Assembly: GCF_002028405.1 (NCBI RefSeq)
Contig: NZ_CP020046.1
Span: forward strand, 1,116,001 to 1,180,000
Direction: 5' to 3'
From: Thiomonas intermedia
Lineage (GTDB): Bacteria > Pseudomonadota > Gammaproteobacteria > Burkholderiales > Burkholderiaceae_C
DNA length: 64,000 nucleotides
Shown here: positions 18,027-25,855 of the stretch, one piece after another
How positions within the stretch are numbered: position 1 is the first letter of the stretch
Layout: each line of letters begins with the position of its first letter
Program-made: the position numbers and the translations under genes
The notes under the pieces: model-generated
The model's input: only the letters and a program-made list of their open reading frames with translations
Told to the model about the DNA's origin: nothing
The model's database searches: none

Positions 18027-19319
18027 ATGAGCCGCCCTGCCTCCGATCTCGCCCCCACGCTCGATGCCCTATGGCACATCGAGTCGGCGAAGATCGTGGC
18101 GCAGGTGGCGCGCATCACCCGCGATCTCGCCCTGGCGGAAGACTGCGCGCAGGACGCGTTGCTTGCGGCGCTGCAGACCTGGCCCCGCGACGGCATGCCC
18201 GAAAAGCCCGGCGCCTGGTTGCTGACCGCCGCACGCCGCCACGCCCTCGACCGCCTGCGGCACACGGCCACGGCGGCGCCGCTGCACGCCAGGCTAGGCG
18301 CGGAGACCGACCTTCAACACGCCATTCGCGAGGCCGATCACGCCGATGCGGTGGACCGCGCGATCGACGACGACATTGGCGACGAGATGCTGGCCCTGGT
18401 CTTCACCGCCGTCCATCCCCGCCTGCCTCCCGAGGCCCGCGCCGCGCTCACCCTCAAGGTGGTTGGCGGTCTGTCAGTGGCCGAGATTGCGCGCGCCTAC
18501 CTCAAGTCCGAGCCGACCATCGCGCAGCGCATCGTGCGCGCCAAGCGCCTGCTCGCCGAGGCGCATCTGCCCTTCGCAGTGCCACGTGGCACCGAACTGG
18601 CCGAGCGTCTTCCCGTGGTGCTCGAAGTGCTCTACCTGATGTTCAACGAAGGTTACGCCGCCAGCGCCGGTGCGCACTGGACGCGCCCGGCGCTGTGCGA
18701 AGAAGCGCTGCGCTTGGCGCGGGTGCTCGCCGGTCTGCTGCCGCACGAGCCCGAGGTGCATGGCCTTACGGCCTTGATGGAATTGCAGACCTCGCGTCTG
18801 GACGCACGCGTGGACGACGCAGGCAGACCGATCCTGCTTGCCGAGCAGGATCGCAGGCTTTGGGATGCGTTGCTGATTCACCGCGGCATCGCCGCATTGG
18901 CCCGCGCCGAAGCCGCCGACGGCGCGCGTGGCTTCTACACCCTTCAGGCCGCCATCGCCGCCTGCCATGCCCGCGCGCCCCGCTTTGCCGACACCGACTG
19001 GAGCCGCATCGCGTCGCTCTACGGCGCGTTGTTGCGCGTTGCGCCTTCGCCCGTCGTGGCGCTCAACCGCGCGGTTGCCGTAGGCATGGCCGAAGGCCCG
19101 GCGGCCGGGCTGGCGCTGGTCGAAACCCTGAGCGACGTTCGCGAATTGCTCGACTACCCGCTGCTTCACGCGGCACGCGGCGACCTGCTCGACAGGCTTG
19201 GCCAGAGGACTGAGGCCCACGCCGCCTTCACGCGCGCCGCCGAGCTCGCGGGCAACGAGGCCGAACGCGGGCTGATGCGCGAGCGCGCCGCACGCTGCGG
19301 ACCGACGAAGTTGTCGTAA
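18027..19319 (+). CDS. ECF sigma factor, ECF42-type with C-terminal DUF6596/TPR-like domain
   Basis: 430 residues. The N-terminal 180 residues hold sigma regions 2 and 4 (EDCAQDALLAALQTWP; LSVAEIARAYLKSEPTIAQRIVRAK). The long C-terminal half (VVLEVLYLMFNEGYAAS and LALVETLSDVRELLDYPLLHAARGDLL) is the helical extension typical of the ECF42 group, which has no cognate anti-sigma factor and is normally encoded beside YciI-like DGPF proteins. Exactly such genes follow here. Two sites upstream of downstream genes fit an ECF42 promoter. The sigma factor probably switches on the cluster to 23.06 kb in response to an unknown signal. Confidence 0.88.
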   Translation: MSRPASDLAPTLDALWHIESAKIVAQVARITRDLALAEDCAQDALLAALQTWPRDGMPEKPGAWLLTAARRHALDRLRHTATAAPLHARLGAETDLQHAIREADHADAVDRAIDDDIGDEMLALVFTAVHPRLPPEARAALTLKVVGGLSVAEIARAYLKSEPTIAQRIVRAKRLLAEAHLPFAVPRGTELAERLPVVLEVLYLMFNEGYAASAGAHWTRPALCEEALRLARVLAGLLPHEPEVHGLTALMELQTSRLDARVDDAGRPILLAEQDRRLWDALLIHRGIAALARAEAADGARGFYTLQAAIAACHARAPRFADTDWSRIASLYGALLRVAPSPVVALNRAVAVGMAEGPAAGLALVETLSDVRELLDYPLLHAARGDLLDRLGQRTEAHAAFTRAAELAGNEAERGLMRERAARCGPTKLS

Positions 19320-19365
19320 TGGGGCGCGAAGGTCCGGCCCCATAAGCCTCGGCACCGGCGCCTTG

Positions 19366-19394
19366 GGTCGAAATCCCACGCGCTGGCGCGTCGT
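19366..19394 (+). promoter_or_regulatory. Candidate ECF42-type promoter upstream of the first YciI gene
   Basis: GGTCGA at 19366-19371, a 17-base spacer and CGTCGT from 19389. The same two elements with the same spacing occur at 19861. ECF42 promoters are reported to have a TGTCGA-like -35 and a CGTC-like -10 box (recollection of the literature). The start codon of the YciI gene is 42 bp after the -10 box. Confidence 0.6.
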
Positions 19395-19435
19395 GCAGAT
19401 AGCTTGGGCTGTCTTGACGACCCCGGGAGACCTCG

Positions 19436-19840
19436 ATGCGTTACCTTTTCTTCATCCCATCCAGCCCGGCGTGCGAAGCAGAAACCGGCTCGGTGACTGA
19501 GCCATGGCTCGACCGGGCGGCGACCATGGCGGTCTTTCACCAGGAACTGGCGCAGGCCGGGGTGCTGCTCGACGCCGGCACACTCAGACCCAGTTGCGAC
19601 GGCTGGCGCGTGCATTTCGGAGCCCATGGCGGGCGCCACATCGTGAGCGGCCCCTTCCCCGATGCCAGCACGCTCGCTGCGCGCTACATCCTGATTCAGG
19701 TTGCCTCGCGTGCGGAAGCCCTTGAATGGTCGCGTCGCCTGCCGAATCTGGCGGCCGACGGTCAGCCCGCTGTGGCCGAGGTCAGGCTTCTCAGAGCGTT
19801 CGGCGACCCCGGGTTGCCGTCCCGGCCAGGCACGGCGTAA
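19436..19840 (+). CDS. YciI-like (DGPF-type) protein
   Basis: 134 residues of the YCII/DGPF ferredoxin-like fold: MRYLFFIPSS at the start, a central VSGPFPDASTLAARYILIQV strand-helix pair corresponding to the DGPF region, and a final VAEVRLLR strand. The family is small alpha-beta proteins of unknown catalytic role, often linked to ECF sigma factors. Here the canonical DGPF motif is SGPF. It follows the ECF42 gene by 116 bp and has its own candidate ECF promoter. Confidence 0.78.
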   Translation: MRYLFFIPSSPACEAETGSVTEPWLDRAATMAVFHQELAQAGVLLDAGTLRPSCDGWRVHFGAHGGRHIVSGPFPDASTLAARYILIQVASRAEALEWSRRLPNLAADGQPAVAEVRLLRAFGDPGLPSRPGTA

Positions 19841-19860
19841 GGTTGTGACGCTCACACCAA

Positions 19861-19889
19861 TGTCGATTCCAGCCGCCTTCGCGCGTCGT
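19861..19889 (+). promoter_or_regulatory. Candidate ECF42-type promoter upstream of the VOC gene
   Basis: TGTCGA at 19861-19866, a 17-base spacer and CGTCGT from 19884. The pattern and spacing match the site at 19366. The VOC start codon at 19934 is 45 bp downstream of the -10 box. Confidence 0.62.
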
Positions 19890-19933
19890 ATCGATATCAA
19901 CCCTTCAAGGGCCACCCCACCGAGGAGATTCTC

Positions 19934-20407
19934 ATGAACCCCAACGTCCCCGCCATTCCGCCCGGCATGCACAGCCTCACGCCCCATCTCGTCTGCCGCA
20001 ACGCCCCTGCGGCGATGGACTTCTATATCAACGCCTTTGGTGCGCGCGACAGCGGCCGCCTGCTCAGCCCGGACGGCAAGCTCATGCACGGCATGATGTT
20101 CATCGGCGACTCGGCGCTGATGCTTGTTGAAGAAAGTCCGCAGTGGGGCATGCAGAGTCCGCTCGGCTTGAACGGCACGCCGGTCATCGTCCACCTCTAT
20201 GTGGAGGACGTCGACGCCACCATGGCGCAGGCGGTGCAAGCTGGCGCGACCATGGTGCTGCCGGCGGCCGACATGTTCTGGGGCGACCGCTACGGCCAGG
20301 TGCGCGACCCGTTCGGCCATCTTTGGTCGGTGGCGACGCATATCCGCGATATGCGCCCGGAAGAGATCATCGCCGCCTCGAAACAAGACTGCGGCAGCTC
20401 GAACTGA
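19934..20407 (+). CDS. VOC family protein (PhnB/glyoxalase-like)
   Basis: 157 residues. The vicinal-oxygen-chelate fold is seen as two beta-alpha-beta modules: LTPHLVCRNAPAAMDFYINA at the start and VIVHLYVEDVDATMAQAV in the middle, ending in DRYGQVRDPFGHLWSVATH, the usual PhnB-type end motif. Such proteins bind a metal and act as glyoxalases, dioxygenases or resistance proteins; the activity cannot be deduced. It lies in the ECF42 cluster, has a good ribosome-binding site (GAGGAG) and its own candidate ECF promoter. Confidence 0.85.
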   Translation: MNPNVPAIPPGMHSLTPHLVCRNAPAAMDFYINAFGARDSGRLLSPDGKLMHGMMFIGDSALMLVEESPQWGMQSPLGLNGTPVIVHLYVEDVDATMAQAVQAGATMVLPAADMFWGDRYGQVRDPFGHLWSVATHIRDMRPEEIIAASKQDCGSSN

Positions 20408-20542
20408 TCGTCCGTGCACGAATGCCGTCAACGCCTAGTGAGCGCCCCCAGTGCCGGGCTGCGCCCAGCCCGCCCCCCGTGGGGGTCAAGGGAACTTGGG
20501 GCGGCCGGGCGTTTCCTTGAGAGAACGAACCAGGAGCCTTGA

Positions 20543-20899
20543 ATGCGTTACATGCTGATGATTCTCGAACCGCGCGGTCAGCGCACCACCCGGTCGGAGG
20601 ACGAAGGCCGCGCGCTGTACGCCGAGATGATCGCCTTCGGCCAGGATCTTGCGGCGCAGGGTCAGCTGGTGGCGACTGAATCGCTGCGTCCGGACAGCCA
20701 TGCCGTGCGCGTGCAGCGCCGCGGCGACAAGTCCACGCTGACCGACGGCCCGTTCGCCGAAACCCGCGAAATGGTCGGCGGCTTTTTCCTCATCGAATGT
20801 CCGAGCCGAGACGAGGCGGTGCGCCTCGCCGAAACCTGCCCGGCCGCCCGTTTCGCCACGGTTGAAGTCCGCGAGTGCGCGCCCTGCTACGTGCCGTGA
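20543..20899 (+). CDS. YciI family DGPF-domain protein
   Basis: 118 residues of the classic DGPF type: MRYMLMILEP at the N-terminus and the signature TLTDGPFAETREMVGGFFLIE at about residues 68-88. Proteins of this type accompany ECF41 and ECF42 sigma factors and are thought to be enzymes or sensors in the same stress response; none has an established reaction. AGGAG precedes the ATG. The gap before it (20408-20542) contains a GC-rich hairpin CCCGCCCCCCGTGGGGG and no obvious promoter, so it is likely transcribed with the VOC gene. Confidence 0.88.
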   Translation: MRYMLMILEPRGQRTTRSEDEGRALYAEMIAFGQDLAAQGQLVATESLRPDSHAVRVQRRGDKSTLTDGPFAETREMVGGFFLIECPSRDEAVRLAETCPAARFATVEVRECAPCYVP

Positions 20900-20962
20900 T
20901 GCAGACGCGCGGTCGCGTCGGCTCGCGTGCGGCTAGTCCTTCTCTCCCTTCCAAGGAAAAAC

Positions 20963-21592
20963 ATGAGCAAAGTCTTCGTCAATATCGGCCTTAGTCTCGA
21001 CGGCTATCTGGCCCCCGACGGCATGACCATGGCCAATCCAGGGTACAGAAACTGGGGCGTCAAATGGGGAAAGCTGATGGGCTGGCTGCTGAATCAGCAG
21101 TCCTTCCGCGAGGCGCATCATTTCGGCACCGGCGGCGAGACCGGCGCGGTGAACGATCTGGTACGCCACACAAGCGAGCGCATCGGCGCCAACATCATGG
21201 GCAAACGCATGTTCGACCAGGGCGAGCAGGCTTGGCCGGAAGAGGCCCCGTTTCACACCCCCGTCTACGTCCTGACCAACGAGAAGCGCGAGCCCTGGGT
21301 GCGCCCGGGCGGCACGACCTTCCATTTCATCCATGACGGCCCCGAACACGCCCTGGCCTTGGCGCGGGAGGCCGCGGGAGGCCGCGACGTGCGAATCGCG
21401 GGCGGGGCCGATGTGATCCAGCAATACCTGAACCTCGGCCTCGTCGATGAACTGGAGATCGCCCTGGCCCCGGTGTTGTTCGGCGGCGGCAGGCGGCTCT
21501 TCGACCATCTGAGCGAGCCCTTGCCGCAGTTCCGCATCGACAGGGTTCTCGATAGCCCCGGCGCAACGCATCTGCGCTACGTTCGCCAATGA
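20963..21592 (+). CDS. Dihydrofolate reductase / RibD C-terminal-type protein
   Basis: 209 residues. It begins [19 protein letters not shown] and ends with [38 protein letters not shown], the two hallmarks of the RibD C-terminal/DHFR-like family of NADPH-dependent reductases. These single-domain proteins are common in soil bacteria and their substrates are mostly unknown. The start at 20963 has AAGGA upstream. It belongs to the ECF42 cluster and precedes the BNR gene by 35 bp. Confidence 0.85.
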   Translation: MSKVFVNIGLSLDGYLAPDGMTMANPGYRNWGVKWGKLMGWLLNQQSFREAHHFGTGGETGAVNDLVRHTSERIGANIMGKRMFDQGEQAWPEEAPFHTPVYVLTNEKREPWVRPGGTTFHFIHDGPEHALALAREAAGGRDVRIAGGADVIQQYLNLGLVDELEIALAPVLFGGGRRLFDHLSEPLPQFRIDRVLDSPGATHLRYVRQ

Positions 21593-21627
21593 GCATGGCT
21601 TCGGCCAATAGCGCAAGGAGACACAAG

Positions 21628-22740
21628 ATGAATGGCGTCAGGGTTCTCGTCGGCACGCGCAAAGGCGCGTTCATCCTCACCTCTCAAGCCGCGCGGCGCG
21701 ACTGGCAGGTCGCCGGGCCGTTCTTCGGCGGCTGGGAGGTCTATCACATCGCCGGTTCGCAGGCCCATCCGGACCGGCTCTACGCCTCGCAGTCGTCGGA
21801 CTGGTTCGGCCAGGTGATCCAGCGCTCCGACGACGGTGGTGCAAGCTGGAACGCCGTCGGCAACGACTTCACCTACAGCGGCGATGCGGGCACGCATCTG
21901 TATTACGACGGCACGTCCAAGCCCTGGGCCTTCAAGCGGGTGTGGCATCTCGAGCCCTCTCCGACCGACGCGGATACGGTTTACGCCGGGGTGGAAGATG
22001 CCGCGCTGTTCCGCTCCACCGACGGCGGCCAGACGTGGAGCGAACTCCCGGCGCTGCGCGAACAGCAGGGCGCGCAATGGATGCCGGGCGCAGGCGGCCT
22101 GTGCCTGCACACCATCCTGCTCGATCCGACGAATCCGCAGCGCATGTACGCGGCGATCTCGGCGGCCGGCGCGTTCCGCAGCGACGACGGCGGCGCCTCG
22201 TGGCGGCCGATCAACCGCGGCCTGCACTCGCCGTACATCCCCGACCCGGAGGCCGAGATCGGCCACTGCGTGCACCGCATCGCCATGCACCCGGCTCGGC
22301 CCGACACGCTGTTCATGCAGAAGCACTGGGACGTGATGCGCAGCGACGACGCCGGCGGCCACTGGCGCGAAGTGAGCGGCAATCTGCCCAGCGATTTCGG
22401 CTTTGCCATGGCGGTGCATGCGCACGACCCGGACACGGTGTATGTGGTGCCGATCCTGAGCGACTCCGAGCACTACCCGCCCGAAGGCAAACTGCGCGTG
22501 TACCGCAGCAAGGACGGCGGCGGCGCGTGGGAGGCGCTGACCCACGGCCTGCCGCAGGAGCACTGCTACGTCAACATCCTGCGCGGCGCCATGGCGGTCG
22601 ATCGCCTGCCCGAGTGCGGCGTGTATTTCGGCACCACTGGCGGCCAGGTCTATGTCTCGGCGGATAGCGGCAACCACTGGCAGGCCATCGTGCGCGACCT
22701 GCCGCCCGTGCTCTCGATCTCGGTGCAGACCCTGAGGTGA
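21628..22740 (+). CDS. BNR/sialidase-like beta-propeller protein
   Basis: 370 residues with several BNR (Asp-box) repeats of the form S-x-D-x-G-x-x-W: [45 protein letters not shown] and VSADSGNHW. They indicate a six- or seven-bladed propeller. There is no signal peptide, so it is cytoplasmic despite the resemblance to exo-sialidases and VPS10-type proteins. The start has AAGGAG seven bases upstream. The gene is followed by a ThiS/MoaD-like gene 16 bp later; such BNR plus ubiquitin-like pairs recur in other bacteria. Function unknown. Confidence 0.8.
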   Translation: MNGVRVLVGTRKGAFILTSQAARRDWQVAGPFFGGWEVYHIAGSQAHPDRLYASQSSDWFGQVIQRSDDGGASWNAVGNDFTYSGDAGTHLYYDGTSKPWAFKRVWHLEPSPTDADTVYAGVEDAALFRSTDGGQTWSELPALREQQGAQWMPGAGGLCLHTILLDPTNPQRMYAAISAAGAFRSDDGGASWRPINRGLHSPYIPDPEAEIGHCVHRIAMHPARPDTLFMQKHWDVMRSDDAGGHWREVSGNLPSDFGFAMAVHAHDPDTVYVVPILSDSEHYPPEGKLRVYRSKDGGGAWEALTHGLPQEHCYVNILRGAMAVDRLPECGVYFGTTGGQVYVSADSGNHWQAIVRDLPPVLSISVQTLR

Positions 22741-22756
22741 CGGAGGCTTAGCGCTC

Positions 22757-23059
22757 ATGCCCGCGATACGCGTCCAGCTGCCCCACCACCTCTACAGCCT
22801 CGCGCGCTGCACGCGAGAACTCGCGCTCGACATTCAGGGGCCCGCCACGCTCGCCGCGGTGCTCGATGCCATCGACGCCGCGCATCCCGACCTCGTCGGC
22901 CTCATACGGGACCGCGCCACACGGCAGCGCCGACCGCTGATCCGCTTCTACGCCTGCCAGACCGACCTCTCCAACACCGCGCTGGACGCACCGCTGCCCG
23001 ACGAAGTCACCCGCGGACGCGAGCCGCTGCTCGTGGTCGGCGCCATTGCGGGCGGCTGA
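22757..23059 (+). CDS. MoaD/ThiS-like ubiquitin-fold protein
   Basis: 100 residues with a beta-grasp pattern ([41 protein letters not shown]) and a C-terminal Gly-Gly that is exactly terminal, as in sulphur-carrier proteins ThiS and MoaD. In those, an E1-like enzyme adenylates the last Gly. No E1 or sulphur-transfer gene is next to it; its partner is the upstream BNR protein. It may act as a sulphur carrier or protein modifier within the ECF42 regulon, which is inference. Confidence 0.75.
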   Translation: MPAIRVQLPHHLYSLARCTRELALDIQGPATLAAVLDAIDAAHPDLVGLIRDRATRQRRPLIRFYACQTDLSNTALDAPLPDEVTRGREPLLVVGAIAGG

Positions 23060-23212
23060 ACCTCAACGAGACGCCGCGCCGTTCATCGGCCTGATCTGCG
23101 CCGATCGAGACCTTCGCTTGACCGGCCCTGCTTGACCGGCCCTTTCTGGACCAAGAGACGCCGCCTTGCCGATACCGCCCGGCAATGGGGCAGGTCGCTC
23201 CCTCCACTGATC

Positions 23213-23908
23213 TCAGTCTTTCCACTGACGCTCATTGTTGAACGGCCGCCCGGCAAGGCATTTCTTCAGCTCGTCTCGGGCTTTAAGACCATCATGCCAT
23301 TCGATATTGGCGATCGATTGGCCTTCGTAACTGACCTCGAAACTCCATTGATCTTCCATGCCCCCCATCAGCGCCTCGATGCTCGGCACGGCGAAGACGA
23401 TCAGCGGCGGCGCGCTGGGGCTCACTTCCATGTAGATCGCATTCAGCGTCACCGGGGCGACATCGCCTTGTTTCAAGGTGACCTTGACCGGCTGCCGGTT
23501 CTTTAATTTCGGGAAGGCGTGGTCCTTGCCCAGTGGCGAGAACCCGAGGAGCGCGCCTCGATAATTCCCCCCGGGACCGAACAGGGTGACCATCATGCCG
23601 TCGGAAATGCCATCCCCCCTTTCGTGTTTGACGCGCTTGGCGCGCAGGAACGTCGCCGCACAGTACTCGCCCGGCCTGGCTTTCGAATTGGCCTGCATGA
23701 ACTCCCACCAGCCAGCGATGATTTTCTCGCGGTACCGGATCGCCGCCTCCTTGTTAGACGTCAGGATGTCCCCGGCATCGATCTCCTTCGCATTGGTCTC
23801 CATCACGGAGGCGAGCACATCGAAAGATTCCCCCTGGACTTCGGTCTTGGCGTGGCAGGGAACGGTCGCAACCATGAGCGTGGTAGCCAGAATCACTGTT
23901 TTCATCAT
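23213..23908 (-). CDS. Secreted protein of unknown function
   Basis: 231 residues from the ATG of MMKTVILATT; an in-frame ATG six codons upstream (23926) is an alternative. A signal peptide ends about CHA-KTEV. The mature part is a mixed alpha-beta protein with two Cys (EYCAA, LKKCLAG) and no motif I recognise. It is codirectional with the secreted protein gene just upstream on the same strand (84 bp gap), so both may be co-expressed in the envelope. Confidence 0.65.
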   Translation of the reverse strand: MMKTVILATTLMVATVPCHAKTEVQGESFDVLASVMETNAKEIDAGDILTSNKEAAIRYREKIIAGWWEFMQANSKARPGEYCAATFLRAKRVKHERGDGISDGMMVTLFGPGGNYRGALLGFSPLGKDHAFPKLKNRQPVKVTLKQGDVAPVTLNAIYMEVSPSAPPLIVFAVPSIEALMGGMEDQWSFEVSYEGQSIANIEWHDGLKARDELKKCLAGRPFNNERQWKD

Positions 23909-23992
23909 TTTCCAGTTACCTTTCATTTTTCGAAACTGCAGTGACTGGCATGGATGGTCACTGCATCCGGGACCACATGGTGTTGGGTTGTA

Positions 23993-25210
23993 TCAGTGCT
24001 TGGGCCTGATGGCGTCGTCGCAAACGAGCCGGATTTCGCGCGACCCCGTTCCCTCGTAGTCGCCACGGACGACGATATCGTCCACCCGCCATTCGCCGCT
24101 GGCGTCGGGCCGCACGCTGAATTCGGCGAAGCATTCGGCATAACCGCCCGGGTCCCCGCCGATGACGCCCTGCGCACCGTAAACCGTGACGCCCTGCTGT
24201 TCCCACCAGGCGCTGTAGCGCAGGAAGCGCGCGTCGGCGGTCTGGTTGAAATCATCGGGGTTGCCCATGGTCGCGATCACTTCCCGCTCGGGCCGGCCGC
24301 CGAACACGGCCATGAGCTTGGCCTCGCGCTTGTTCATCTTCGATCCATCCGGATGCTTGCCGGCATTCTTGGCCACTTCCAGATCGGCCTTCATTTCCGC
24401 ATTGGTCTTCTTGATGCGCTCCAGAAGACCAGCTCGAATCGATGCGGTGCCGGACTCCAGTTCCTGCTGCTTCCGCTTCAGCTTTTCTATCGCCGCCTGC
24501 CTATCGGCTTCGGAAAGCGGCTGGGCCCATTTCCCGCTGGGGTCGGGGCGTTTTCCGGCCAGAACCTTGTCCCACCAGAAGTTCTCCCAGGCGAAGTCCA
24601 GAAACTCCGACGGCAGCGTTGCGCCGATCAGCGGCATATCCTCGGGCAAGCCCAGCTTGCCGATGCGCTTGCCGAAGCCGTCGAAATCGAAGGTGTTGCC
24701 CTTGATGGCAGCGTGCAAGGCCTTATCGAATTCGATGTCGTTGCAGGCGATCGTCCCGGCCTTCGAAAGCATCGGCGCATTCGACGTTTTCCAGTCGCTG
24801 ACCGCCACGGGTTCGGTTTTCAGGTCGGAACGCCTTAACTTGTAGCTGCCCGGTCCGATGCGAAAAGTAACGGCATCGCCAGCCCGGCCCTTGGTCTTGT
24901 TTTCGGTGATCTTGCGGTTCGTCATGTCCATCGAAAAAGTATTCGAACATTGGAACTGCAGTTTCATACGGACGAACTCCGGCTTGTTCGCGTTTTCGTA
25001 GACGGCGGTCACGTCGATCTCGCGGATTTCCGTCGGTCCCATGATCTGGTCTGGCGGGGTTCGATTGGCAATCGTTCTGACATCGGCAAAGTAAGCCACC
25101 CGATCATCGACATCGCCTTCATATTGCAGGATCGCGCCAAAGGCAAAAGCCTCTACAGGCAAGAGGAGGGATCCCGCGCACACCATTAAAAGCCGCTGTA
25201 GCGTAGACAT
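23993..25210 (-). CDS. Secreted protein of unknown function with central coiled coil
   Basis: 405 residues. The N-terminus has a signal peptide (LLMVCAGSLLLPVEAFA). Residues about 230-300 are Lys/Glu/Ala-rich helices (DRQAAIEKLKRKQQELESG, IKKTNAEMKADLEVAKNAG) that look like a coiled coil, followed by a small C-terminal domain (VIATMGNPDDFNQTAD, SAWWEQQGVTVYG) like a SmpA/OmlA-type lipoprotein fold. The family is not recognised. A hairpin-like CCCTCGTGTAGGG lies about 40 bp upstream, similar to the operator half-site of the adjacent two-component cluster. Confidence 0.65.
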   Translation of the reverse strand: MSTLQRLLMVCAGSLLLPVEAFAFGAILQYEGDVDDRVAYFADVRTIANRTPPDQIMGPTEIREIDVTAVYENANKPEFVRMKLQFQCSNTFSMDMTNRKITENKTKGRAGDAVTFRIGPGSYKLRRSDLKTEPVAVSDWKTSNAPMLSKAGTIACNDIEFDKALHAAIKGNTFDFDGFGKRIGKLGLPEDMPLIGATLPSEFLDFAWENFWWDKVLAGKRPDPSGKWAQPLSEADRQAAIEKLKRKQQELESGTASIRAGLLERIKKTNAEMKADLEVAKNAGKHPDGSKMNKREAKLMAVFGGRPEREVIATMGNPDDFNQTADARFLRYSAWWEQQGVTVYGAQGVIGGDPGGYAECFAEFSVRPDASGEWRVDDIVVRGDYEGTGSREIRLVCDDAIRPKH

Positions 25211-25300
25211 TGGGTATACCCAAGAATTTTGAACTCCATAACGAACCCCTCGTGTAGGGACTCACTCTTCGGATTATCTGGCGATAGCACCAGCCGGCGC

Positions 25301-25320
25301 AGCCCTACCGAAGTAGGGTT
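25301..25320 (+). promoter_or_regulatory. Inverted-repeat operator upstream of lipoprotein gene 25386
   Basis: AGCCCTAC-CGAA-GTAGGGTT, centred at 25310, 76 bp before the start codon at 25386. A near copy lies upstream of the lipoprotein gene at 29356, at 71 bp. The two-component system encoded between them is the obvious candidate regulator; LuxR-type response regulators bind short inverted repeats of this kind. Confidence 0.6.
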
Positions 25321-25385
25321 GAAAGATCGCGGCAGTTTTGGGACATTCCCACTACCCATCAGCAACCCTAAAAAGGAACGCACCC

Positions 25386-25730
25386 ATGAAGAAGACGCTT
25401 GTGCTGGCCGCGGTAGCCGGATTCGTTGCCTTGAGCTCGGGCTGCGCTTCATTTGCTGTCAGCAATGAGGCCATCGAGCGAAACACTGCCCAGGCCCTCG
25501 GCCTGGCCAAAGGCTCATTCACCATCGCCGATCGCGTCGATGACGGCGTAAAAGCGAGCTACATGGTCAAGACCAACACCGGCAAGCAATTCGCCTGCTA
25601 CGTCACCGGCTCGGTATCACAGTTCGGGCGCGCCGTGTCCGATGCGATTTGCTCCGAGATCGGCAAGGGCAGCAAGCCTACAGCGGGTGGGTCGTGCAAT
25701 GCACTGCTGAAGGCGGCGGGCAAGTGCTGA
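25386..25730 (+). CDS. Small lipoprotein of unknown function
   Basis: 114 residues: signal peptide with lipobox (ALSSGC) and a mature part with three further Cys (FACYV, AICSE, GSCNALLKAAGKC). Ends in Cys. The start is the ATG at 25386 after AAGGAA. It is convergent with the histidine kinase gene and carries an operator-like inverted repeat shared with the lipoprotein gene on the other side of the two-component pair, so it is probably an output of that system. Confidence 0.75.
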   Translation: MKKTLVLAAVAGFVALSSGCASFAVSNEAIERNTAQALGLAKGSFTIADRVDDGVKASYMVKTNTGKQFACYVTGSVSQFGRAVSDAICSEIGKGSKPTAGGSCNALLKAAGKC

Positions 25731-25855
25731 GGCTGGGCGCTTCCGAGCCATCGTGCAAAGATTGATTGCTCATAAAGAGGTCAACGTTGAGACCGCCCTT
25801 GAGGCGGTCGCCCCGACAAGTCTTGCGCTCGGTCACCACCCGATTCGGGTCGACC

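Noticed and set aside
25791-25809. GACCGCC/GGCGGTC hairpin as terminator between lipoprotein and kinase genes
   Set aside because: Stem of seven pairs without a T-run; too weak to call.
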